A stretch of 53,493 nucleotides of DNA from Bacteroidales bacterium (GTDB taxonomy: Bacteria; Bacteroidota; Bacteroidia; Bacteroidales; P3): contig JAFZDP010000015.1 of the NCBI GenBank assembly GCA_017561155.1, positions 1 through 53,493 on the forward strand, given 5' to 3'. Position 1 is the first letter of the stretch; every line of letters starts with the position of its first letter. Under the pieces are notes generated by a model. It ran no database searches and was not told the DNA's origin. It was given only the letters and a program-made list of their open reading frames with translations. This document shows, in pieces, positions 45,676 through 53,493 of the stretch. The position numbers and the translations under genes are program-made.

Positions 45676-46428
45676 TTATTTTTCTTTACCTACTCTTGCA
45701 CAAATCCATTCACGATTCAAACGTGCAATATTAGAACGTTTAATCAATTTTGGACATTCAGCTTCACAAGCATAAGTGTTTGTACAGTTACCGAAACCAA
45801 GTTCGTCCATTTTTTCAACCATTTTTTGAACGCGGTTAGCAGCTTCCACTTTACCTTGAGGTAACAAAGCTAAGTGAGAAACTTTAGCACTTACGAACAA
45901 CATAGCTGAAGCATTTTTACAAGCAGCTACACAAGCACCACAACCAATACATTCTGCAGCATCCATAGCTTTATCAGCTTTGTCTTTTGATACAAGTATT
46001 GAGTTTGCATCAGGCACACCACCTGTCGATACGGAAACGTATCCACCAGCTTGTATTATTTTATCGTAAGCTGTACGGTCTACAACCAAGTCGCGGATTA
46101 CAGGGAAAGCTTTAGCTCTCCATGGTTCAATCCAAATAGTTTCACCATCTTTAAATTTACGCATGTGTAATTGGCAAGTAGTTACACCATCATCATTTCC
46201 GTGAGGACGACCATTGATGTACAAACCACACATACCGCAAATACCTTCACGACAATCGTTGTCGAAACAAACAGGGTGAGCTATTTTGTTTGAAATTAAA
46301 CTTTCGTTCAAAATATCCAACATCTCCAAGAATGAACAATCTGAAGATATGTTTTCTACTTTATATGTCTCGAAGCGTCCTTTTGCCTTAGCATTTTCTT
46401 GACGCCATATTTTTAATGTAAAATTCAT
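45676..46428 (-). CDS. frdB: fumarate reductase/succinate dehydrogenase iron-sulfur subunit
   Basis: A 250-residue FrdB/SdhB carrying electrons between the cytochrome b and flavoprotein subunits at the inner membrane. [2Fe-2S] cysteines C59, C64, C67 (CREGICGMC) with C84; [4Fe-4S] motif [11 protein letters not shown] (about 156-166); further cluster cysteines in [14 protein letters not shown]. It follows frdA with a 61-nt spacer. Confidence 0.96.
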   Translation of the reverse strand: MNFTLKIWRQENAKAKGRFETYKVENISSDCSFLEMLDILNESLISNKIAHPVCFDNDCREGICGMCGLYINGRPHGNDDGVTTCQLHMRKFKDGETIWIEPWRAKAFPVIRDLVVDRTAYDKIIQAGGYVSVSTGGVPDANSILVSKDKADKAMDAAECIGCGACVAACKNASAMLFVSAKVSHLALLPQGKVEAANRVQKMVEKMDELGFGNCTNTYACEAECPKLIKRSNIARLNREWICARVGKEK

Positions 46429-46489
46429 AATTACTATCTGTTTTCGCTTCTTTCATCAAACTATATTGTCTTCCGAAAGAAATTGTCTA

Positions 46490-48430
46490 TTATTTATAAT
46501 TACGTTGTTTGATTTCGATATCTTGATATACCAAAGGTTCTTTATGTAATGTTTCGTCTTGGTTGTGTCCTTGATATTCCCAAGCAGCAACATACATATA
46601 GTCGTTGTCGTTACGAAGAGTTTCACCGTCTTCTGTTTGGTATTCTTCGCGGAAGTGTCCACCACAAGATTCGTTACGATGATAAGCATCTTTTGCCATC
46701 AATTTTGCTAATTCAAAGTAATCAGCAAGACGAATAGCTTTTTCCAATTCAGGGTTCATAGAATCTGCAGTTCCTGTTATTTGAACATCTTTCCAGAACT
46801 CTTCTTCTAGTTCTTTTATCAAAGTCAAACCTTTTTGTAATCCTTCAGCATTACGTCCCATACCTACATAATCCCACATAATCAAACCAAGTTTTTTGTG
46901 GAAGTGGTCAACTGTTTTAGTACCTTTTATCGACATCAATCTGTCTATACGTTGACGTACATTTTCTTCTGCTTGGTCAAATTCTGGAGAATTAGCTGAT
47001 ACTTTTCCACTGTAGATTTCATCAGCAAGATAATTTTGTAAAGTGTATGGCAATACGAAATAACCATCAGCTAAACCTTGCATCAAAGCAGAAGCACCTA
47101 AACGGTTAGCACCGTGGTCTGAGAAGTTAGCTTCACCAGCTGCAAATAATCCAGGTATAGTTGTTTGTAATTCATAGTCAACCCAAATACCACCCATAGT
47201 GTAGTGGATAGCAGGATAAATCATCATTGGAGTTTCGTATGGATTAACAGCAGTAATTTTTTCGTACATTTGGAAAAGGTTTCCATAACGAGCTTCAATA
47301 ACATCACGTCCTAGACGTTGGATAGCTGTAGAGAAATCTAAGAATACAGCTAAACCAGTGTTGTTAACACCATATCCAGCATCACAACGTTCTTTAGCAG
47401 CACGAGATGCTACGTCGCGAGGCACCAAGTTTCCGAAAGCAGGATAACGACGTTCCAAATAGTAGTCACGGTCTTCTTCTTTAATTTCGGTTGGTTTCAA
47501 AGTACCTTTACGAAGTGCTTCAACATCTTCTTTCTTTTTAGGAACCCAAATACGTCCATCGTTACGCAAACTTTCACTCATAAGAGTAAGTTTAGATTGG
47601 TAATCACCATGAACAGGGATACAAGTTGGGTGAATTTGAACGAAGCAAGGGTTAGCAAAGTATGCACCTTTTTTGTGGCAACACCATTCTGCTGAACCAT
47701 TAGAGTTCATAGCATTTGTAGAAAGGAAATAGATATTACCATAACCACCTGTTGCCAAAACTACAGCGTGAGCAGCATAACGTTTGATTTCACCAGTAGT
47801 AAGGTCGCGAGCAATAATACCACGAGCTTTACCATCAACTACTACAAGGTCTAACATTTCGTGACGTTCGTGTAGTTTTACAGTACCACGAGCTATTTGA
47901 TGACTTAATGCTCCGTAAGCACCCAAAAGCAATTGTTGTCCAGTTTGACCACGAGCATAGAATGTACGCGATACTTGTGCTCCACCAAACGAACGGTTGT
48001 CTAACAATCCACCATATTCACGAGCAAAAGGAACTCCTTGTGCCACACATTGGTCGATAATATCATTACTTACTTCTGCCAAACGATATACGTTAGCTTC
48101 GCGAGCACGATAGTCACCACCTTTGATTGTATCGTAGAACAAACGACCTACGCTATCACCATCGTTTTGATAGTTTTTTGCAGCATTGATACCACCTTGT
48201 GCAGCGATAGAGTGTGCACGACGTGGACTATCTGATATACAGAAAATATCAACATTGAAACCCATTGCTCCCAAAGAAGCAGCAGCTGATGCACCTGCCA
48301 AACCTGTTCCTACTACGATAACGTCTAGTTTGCGTTTGTTTGCTGGGTTTACTAATTTTTGATTAGCTTTATAATTTGTCCATTTCTGTGCTAATGGACC
48401 TTCAGGTATTTTAGAATCTAATGTATTCAT
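46490..48430 (-). CDS. frdA: fumarate reductase/succinate dehydrogenase flavoprotein subunit
   Basis: A 646-residue FrdA/SdhA. FAD-binding GTGLAG (41-46), covalent-FAD histidine H73 in [10 protein letters not shown], and catalytic-region motifs HPTCIPVHG and [16 protein letters not shown]. Together with AspA-derived fumarate and a menaquinol-linked cytochrome b, the complex probably works as a fumarate reductase in anaerobic respiration, as in other Bacteroidales; direction cannot be read from sequence. Confidence 0.96.
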   Translation of the reverse strand: MNTLDSKIPEGPLAQKWTNYKANQKLVNPANKRKLDVIVVGTGLAGASAAASLGAMGFNVDIFCISDSPRRAHSIAAQGGINAAKNYQNDGDSVGRLFYDTIKGGDYRAREANVYRLAEVSNDIIDQCVAQGVPFAREYGGLLDNRSFGGAQVSRTFYARGQTGQQLLLGAYGALSHQIARGTVKLHERHEMLDLVVVDGKARGIIARDLTTGEIKRYAAHAVVLATGGYGNIYFLSTNAMNSNGSAEWCCHKKGAYFANPCFVQIHPTCIPVHGDYQSKLTLMSESLRNDGRIWVPKKKEDVEALRKGTLKPTEIKEEDRDYYLERRYPAFGNLVPRDVASRAAKERCDAGYGVNNTGLAVFLDFSTAIQRLGRDVIEARYGNLFQMYEKITAVNPYETPMMIYPAIHYTMGGIWVDYELQTTIPGLFAAGEANFSDHGANRLGASALMQGLADGYFVLPYTLQNYLADEIYSGKVSANSPEFDQAEENVRQRIDRLMSIKGTKTVDHFHKKLGLIMWDYVGMGRNAEGLQKGLTLIKELEEEFWKDVQITGTADSMNPELEKAIRLADYFELAKLMAKDAYHRNESCGGHFREEYQTEDGETLRNDNDYMYVAAWEYQGHNQDETLHKEPLVYQDIEIKQRNYK

Positions 48431-48457
48431 ATTAATATGTTTCTCCTATTTAATTGA

Positions 48458-49342
48458 TTAAACAAAGAACATTATATATACAGGTACAGCTGCAAAACCT
48501 AATGCAATAATTATTGCATAAACCCAGCTGAAACCTTCAATAAATTTGTTGTATTTATTGTGGTTCAAACCTAATGTTTGGAACGCCGATTGCATAGCAT
48601 GTATCAAGTGGAATGCCAATGCTACGAACAATATAAGATAGATAACTGAATATACTTTGTTTCCAAACAATTCGAATGCCATATTGTAGAAATCTGGTTC
48701 TATTCCTTCTACTATTCCTTCTACTGGTTTAACATCTTCGGCAGATAGGTTGCGTATCCATTTCATATCGTCAGAATACAATCCTTCAGATTCTGCTTTT
48801 ATCATCAAACCTTGTACTGCTTCCATTTCTGTTTGGAATGTTGCCATTTCTTCAGGACTCAATTTTCCTTGAGTGTAGGCCATGTATTTAGCTTGTAGTT
48901 CAGACGACGATAAAGCATGTTCTGTTTGAATCATGTATTTACCTTCTACCAAACCTAATTTTACGAAATAGAAGTTTACGAAGTGTAATGCCAAGAATAC
49001 AAATACCAATCCACCTGTCCATATCATAGTTTTTGACATAGCAGATGTTTTAGATTTGCTTGGTTGGTGATAACGTACAGGACGTGCTTTCCAGTTTTGG
49101 ATTTGCAACGCTACTGTAATAATAATATGGGCAATCAAAGCTGCGAAAAGTACTACTTCGAATACTTTAATAATGTAGTTTGTTCCCATAAAGTTACATG
49201 CGATAGAGTACCATTCCCCATCGTCTGGGCGTAGCAAACAAAGATTTATACCCATGTGTACTAATAAGAACACCAATAGGAACAATCCTACACATGCTAC
49301 AAGAATTTTTCTGCTTATTGAAGCAATCTTTGGTAAGTTCAT
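48458..49342 (-). CDS. frdC: fumarate reductase/succinate dehydrogenase cytochrome b subunit
   Basis: A 294-residue membrane subunit of the single-polypeptide cytochrome b558 type (Bacteroidota/Wolinella-like), with five membrane helices and heme-ligand-type histidines in VHMGINL, AHIIITVALQ, LALHFVNFYF and ALAFHLIHAMQSAFQTLG. It anchors FrdAB and exchanges electrons with menaquinone. First gene of frdCAB. It has a periplasmic/cytosolic insert around 135-205 rich in E and Q. No clear promoter in the 45-nt gap to prfB, so read-through from prfB or a promoter within it is possible. Confidence 0.93.
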   Translation of the reverse strand: MNLPKIASISRKILVACVGLFLLVFLLVHMGINLCLLRPDDGEWYSIACNFMGTNYIIKVFEVVLFAALIAHIIITVALQIQNWKARPVRYHQPSKSKTSAMSKTMIWTGGLVFVFLALHFVNFYFVKLGLVEGKYMIQTEHALSSSELQAKYMAYTQGKLSPEEMATFQTEMEAVQGLMIKAESEGLYSDDMKWIRNLSAEDVKPVEGIVEGIEPDFYNMAFELFGNKVYSVIYLILFVALAFHLIHAMQSAFQTLGLNHNKYNKFIEGFSWVYAIIIALGFAAVPVYIMFFV

Positions 49343-49387
49343 GTTTTTTTGTTTTTTAATTAATTAATTATTTATTTTACTTTATTA

Positions 49388-50498
49388 TTATTTTCCGCCA
49401 AATTCCATCAAGTAGGTCTTTATAAACTCGTCTATCTCTCCATTCATAACTGCTGTAACATCTGATGTTTGATAGTTGGTACGATGGTCTTTTACTCGTC
49501 TGTCATCAAACACATAACTTCTTATCTGCGAACCCCACTCTATCTTTTTCTTGCCTGCTTCCAATTTCATCTGCTCTTCCATACGATGTTTCAACTCTCT
49601 TTCGTACAATTGAGAACGCAACAATCGCAATGCTTTCTCTTTATTCTTGGGTTGGTCGCGAGTTTCGGTATTTTCTATCAATATCTCTTCTTCTTCGCCT
49701 GTATAAGGGTCTTTGTATTGATAGCGTAAACGTACTCCACTTTCCACCTTATTCACGTTCTGACCACCTGCTCCACCACTACGGAATGTATCCCAACTAA
49801 GTCGCGATTGTTCTACAACAACCTCTATACTATCGTCGATAAGTGGTGTAACAAATACCGATGCAAACGATGTCATTCGCTTGCCTTGTGCATTGAAGGG
49901 ACTGACCCTTACCAAACGATGCACACCATTTTCGCCTTTCAAAAAACCGTATGCAAACTCGCCTTCTATCTGTAAGGTAGCTGATTTTATACCTGCTCCT
50001 TCGCCATCCAACACATTACTTACAGTAACTTTATAATTATGAGCTTCTGCATAACGAACATACATTCGCATCAACATCTCTGCCCAATCTTGGCTCTCTA
50101 CGCCGCCTGCTCCCGAGTTTATGTTCAATACTGCATCAAATCTATCCGATTCGCCTCGCAACATATTCTTAAACTCCAACTCCTCTATCACCTTGGTGGT
50201 ATCGTCTATCTGTACCATCAACTCTTCTTCGGTGATTTCGTTGGCATCAAACAGTTCCCACATCAAACTCAAATCATCGCAACTTGCCGATACTTGGTCA
50301 AAGGCATTTGTCCACGCTTTTTTTGTTTTTATTTCTGCCAATATTTTTGTAGCACTTTTAGGGTCATCCCAAAATGTAGGTGACTCTGTTTGCTTCTCTT
50401 CGGTTGCTATTATTGTTCGCAAATTGTCTATGTCAAAGAAACCTCCTTAACGACTCTCTGCGTTGCTCAAGACTCTTTATCGTTTCCTGTACAGTCAT
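49388..50498 (-). CDS. prfB: peptide chain release factor 2, with programmed +1 frameshift
   Basis: RF2 terminates translation at UGA and UAA. The true start is the ATG at 50498, opening MTVQETIKSLEQRRESLRRF; after codon 21 an in-frame TGA (50433-50435) is bypassed by a +1 shift, continuing DIDNLRTIIA for a total of about 369 residues. Marks: SPF stop-recognition tripeptide in RVSPFNAQG, and the catalytic GGQ in SGGAGGQNVNK. A gene model starting at the TTG at 50422 lacks the first 25 residues. Confidence 0.95.
50432..50447 (-). promoter_or_regulatory. RF2 programmed frameshift site
   Basis: AGGAGG TTT CTT TGA C on the minus strand: an internal Shine-Dalgarno-like sequence three bases upstream of the slippery CTT-TGA-C. 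It is the conserved autoregulatory site by which low RF2 promotes its own synthesis. Confidence 0.95.
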
Positions 50499-50575
50499 TT
50501 ATATATTTTAGTTTAAACCTATAATGTACCTATATACAATACATTATGTTACTATTGCTTTCTCTGTAAAGTTTA

Positions 50576-50583
50576 CAAAATTA
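50576..50583 (-). promoter_or_regulatory. -7 element of prfB
   Basis: TAATTTTG on the minus strand, 77 nt before the ATG at 50498. Fits TAnnTTTG. Confidence 0.55.
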
Positions 50584-50748
50584 CGCTTTTTTCTCGACAA
50601 ATACACACTTTAATGCTAATATTAATAAACTTTACACTTTTACCCACTACACTTTCAACGTTTCTTTTATCGATAACAATTTGTTTATTAATTAAATACT
50701 ATATTATATCGTTTAATTTATTAATATAATAATGTGTATATATTTATA

Positions 50749-52545
50749 CTATTCGTCCGATATTTCAAACACAAAATTCCGATAAGCAGAAAATACATTT
50801 GCTCTGCTCAAAAATCCGATGTAATTATTTTCTTCGTCGGTAACTACAAGGTTGTATTTATCGCTGAGTCTGTATTTCTTCACCACATTGTACATCGAAT
50901 CTGTTATATACACCCTGTCATCATCAGACATCTTGTGCATCAAATCGTTAACCGTATAGTTGTCGTAGTTTTCAGGGTGAAATATCAGGTGACGTATATC
51001 ATCAAGCACCACAACGCCCAAAAACTTGTCATCTTCGTCCAACACAGGGAATATATTTCTTGAAGTGTTCTCGATGGCACGTATCAAATCCAACATCTTA
51101 TCACCATCTCTCATAATGGTAAAATTGGTTTCGATAAGGCGTTCCATATTCATTAATCTCCAAGCAGATTTGTCTTTATCGTGTGTAAGCAAATCGCCGT
51201 GTTTTGCCAATTTTTTCGTGTAGATAGAATGTTTTTCAAACGGATAAACAGTCATATACGATACAGCAGAGGCAATCAAAAGCGGTGCAAACAACTGATA
51301 ACCACCTGTTATTTCTGCTATTAGGAATGTAGACATAAGTGGTGCGTGCATTACGCCTGTCATTACTGCTGCCATTCCCACCAATGCAAAATTTGCGGTA
51401 GACATCTGTGCTATGCCCAACTCGTTTATCAATGTAGCAACGAAAAATCCGCTAATACCACCCAAGAACAACGACGGACCGAACGTCCCCCCCACTCCAC
51501 CACTGCTTGTGGTGACTGATGTTGCGATACCTTTGAGCAATATCACTGCAAACAACAGCAACATACACACCCATGTTTGGGATTGGAACTGACTGAAAAT
51601 ACTGTTGCGAAACAATGGGTCGGTGTTGCCATGCAACAATCCGCTTAACGCTTCATACCCCTCGCCAAACAAAGGTGGAAATATAAATATAAGCACTCCC
51701 AATACCACACCACCTATAAGTACTTTGAAATACTGCTTGTTAATCTTTGAAAATTTACCCTCGATAAAACTGATTATGCGAAGAAAATAAACCGACACAA
51801 AACCACAAAACAACCCCAACAACACAAAATAAGGTATCTGATTGATGGAGAATTGTTCCTTTACGGCAAAAGCAAATTGCACACCATTCCCCATAAAGAA
51901 ATATGCTATCACAGATGCTGATATTGACGCAATAAGCAACGGAATAGCAGCAGTCATCGTAAGGTCGAACATAAGAACTTCCAACACAAAAAGTATACCT
52001 GCAATGGGTGCTTTGAAGATACCTGCTATAGCACCTGCTGCTCCACACCCCAACAACAATATTACGTTTTTCGAGTTCAGATGAAAAAATCTACCAATAT
52101 TGCTACCTATGGCACTGCCTGTGGTTGCAATGGGTGCTTCCAATCCCACACTACCCCCAAATGCAACGGTAAGTGTTGATGCTATCAGACTGCTATAAGT
52201 GTTGTGAAATGGTATCTTACCTTTTTTTCGTGATATGGAGTAGAGAATATTTGGTATTCCATGACCAATGTTTCCTTTTATAATATACTTCAAAAACAGT
52301 ATGGTAAGCAATATCCCTATCGATGGATAGATAAGCATTAATATATTACCACCCACTACATTACTCCAACTTGCATCGGAAATAAGCATATAAGTGTCGT
52401 GCACCAAATTTTTTAGCACCACTGCCGCAAAACCCGACAATATACCAACCACTATACTCAATATAATAACAAATTTCCGTTCAGGAATATTTCTCAAACG
52501 CCACTTTAGAAAATCTTTCTTTATATATCGTAGTTTTTTCTTCAT
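50749..52545 (-). CDS. ClC-family chloride channel or antiporter with CBS domains
   Basis: A 598-residue inner-membrane ClC protein. Selectivity-filter motifs: GSVGLEAP (131-138) with the gating glutamate E136, and SSGGVGGTFGPSLFLGG further on. About 16-18 membrane helices to residue 435, then two C-terminal CBS domains (about 455-590), which bind adenine nucleotides and regulate gating. Typical of Bacteroidota ClC-CBS proteins; channel or H+/Cl- exchanger cannot be decided here. Confidence 0.94.
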   Translation of the reverse strand: MKKKLRYIKKDFLKWRLRNIPERKFVIILSIVVGILSGFAAVVLKNLVHDTYMLISDASWSNVVGGNILMLIYPSIGILLTILFLKYIIKGNIGHGIPNILYSISRKKGKIPFHNTYSSLIASTLTVAFGGSVGLEAPIATTGSAIGSNIGRFFHLNSKNVILLLGCGAAGAIAGIFKAPIAGILFVLEVLMFDLTMTAAIPLLIASISASVIAYFFMGNGVQFAFAVKEQFSINQIPYFVLLGLFCGFVSVYFLRIISFIEGKFSKINKQYFKVLIGGVVLGVLIFIFPPLFGEGYEALSGLLHGNTDPLFRNSIFSQFQSQTWVCMLLLFAVILLKGIATSVTTSSGGVGGTFGPSLFLGGISGFFVATLINELGIAQMSTANFALVGMAAVMTGVMHAPLMSTFLIAEITGGYQLFAPLLIASAVSYMTVYPFEKHSIYTKKLAKHGDLLTHDKDKSAWRLMNMERLIETNFTIMRDGDKMLDLIRAIENTSRNIFPVLDEDDKFLGVVVLDDIRHLIFHPENYDNYTVNDLMHKMSDDDRVYITDSMYNVVKKYRLSDKYNLVVTDEENNYIGFLSRANVFSAYRNFVFEISDE

Positions 52546-52624
52546 AATAACATACCTCTATTATCGTTGATTTATAATCACTTAAATCAATTTTATCATT
52601 ACATGTATTAACATTACAGAATAG

Positions 52625-52632
52625 CAAAATTA
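52625..52632 (-). promoter_or_regulatory. -7 element of the ClC gene
   Basis: TAATTTTG on the minus strand with a TTG 19 nt upstream, 80 nt before the start codon. Confidence 0.55.
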
Positions 52633-52639
52633 CACATTT

Positions 52640-53493
52640 TATTCGTTTCTGCAACTACAATTTCTTTCTCCACATCAACAGTTTGTTGTTCATTAAAATA
52701 TATATAGTGGGTTACCCTGATTACCATTTGAAGAAAGAGGTATAAAAAAGTTGAAAAAGCACTAACTAATAACTACAAACAAAGAAAAACGTCACCAGCG
52801 TTACCATCGTCACCACCGACACCTCAAATGTTTTTTTGCCTGTTAGAGTTCGAATGTTTTTTTTGAAGAGTGCTTCTCCAACAATGAATCTACTAGATAA
52901 ACTAAAAATTTACTCAAAGCAATAACGACTTTTTTTTAACTGCGAAGTATTAAGCATTATAGTTATACCATATATATGATATAGCTACAAGAATATAAAA
53001 AGTTTAAACAATACGGATATATACAATTTTGCTATGAGATACAACCTGTCAACTAAACAACAACTACTCAATGAAATACAGAAAACTGCGTAGTGTCAAA
53101 ACGAAGCAAAAAATCAACTACCAATCATTAACTAAAATACCATCTGTGGTGACAATGGTAACGATGGTAACGGAGGTAACGATTGGATAATGAAAATGCT
53201 TTTACAAAAAAAACATCAAAACAGCAGACATTTGAAAACTTATGCTTTCGTAAAGAAAGCGAAACATATAGATACGTAAAGAAATTATAGAATACTATAA
53301 TCCTATATATACTATATAATAATAAAAAGAAGACAGAGGTAGTATGGTAGTATAGGTAGTGTGGTAGTATTAAAACAAAAATGGAAACACCGTTTTTTCG
53401 AATAAAGAAAAAACAAAAGTACATGACACTTACATATACAGAGAGATTATCCATGATTATAGAATCCTATATACTATATAATATATACTATAT
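52640..53493. other. gene-free AT-rich region with simple repeats
   Basis: No supported gene. It holds GTCACCAGCGTTACCATCG-type triplet words at 52791-52827 and their inverted relatives GTAACGATGGTAACGGAGG at 53155-53182, a GGTAGTATGGTAGTATAGG tract at 53337-53368, and two versions of CCTATATACTATATAATA at 53302-53322 and about 53466-53485. Confidence 0.6.

Noticed and set aside
53128-53454. 108-residue minus-strand frame at the window end
   Set aside because: Low-complexity F/Y/H-rich composition over simple repeats; no promoter or homologous feel.

Overview
The window looks like chromosomal DNA of an AT-rich member of the Bacteroidales (Bacteroidota). The signs are promoters of the Bacteroidota type (TTTG, about 20 nt, TAnnTTTG), a five-transmembrane cytochrome b with frdA and frdB in the order frdC-frdA-frdB, a T9SS-type C-terminal sorting domain on a BspA-like leucine-rich-repeat protein, a CTC-length ribosomal protein L25, five-repeat DUF349 proteins, and a pyruvate:ferredoxin oxidoreductase as the pyruvate enzyme. 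No species can be named from the sequence alone.

Layout. 1-977: a 5'-truncated, mosaic second copy of nifJ; its outer ~390 bp nearly equals the resident gene and the rest is strikingly GC-rich. 976-3526: an accessory insertion on the minus strand with an AAA/ABC-type ATPase, a candidate nuclease partner and a small membrane protein. 3594-14111 (minus): complete nifJ, hflX, pheT, a sugar MFS transporter and a secreted propeller protein. 14112-18600: a gap with hairpins, then a minus-strand array of five genes that all begin with a copy of the same start region and N-terminal codons (MEQ-E/K-I...), lying just downstream of a tRNA-Arg. 18677-25935 (minus): tRNA-Arg, then infB-nusA-rimP and a DUF349 gene. 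26291-29292: an HdeD-like gene and a 2.4-kb region that seems empty but holds two inverted copies of a unit with promoter, conserved leader, a 57/58-residue small protein and word-like repeats. 29370-44943 (mostly plus): sodium/dicarboxylate-type symporter, tRNA-Leu (minus), prs-rplY, a YjjG-like HAD gene, aspA, ileS with an overlapping small membrane-protein gene, an outer-membrane protein and the BspA-like giant gene. 45244-52545 (minus): yraN, frdCAB, prfB with its programmed frameshift, and a ClC channel with CBS domains. 52546-53493: AT-rich DNA with simple repeats and no gene.

How the genes work together. Core metabolism is anaerobic: PFOR makes acetyl-CoA and reduced ferredoxin, AspA deaminates aspartate to fumarate, and FrdCAB uses fumarate as electron acceptor. 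Translation is heavily represented (PheT, IleS, IF2, NusA, RimP, RF2, L25, HflX, two tRNAs, an AlaX-like editing protein). The accessory parts are three: the ATPase/nuclease module set between two nifJ copies, the alaX-start cassette array, and the inverted small-protein units. These three are the most promising places for undescribed biology.
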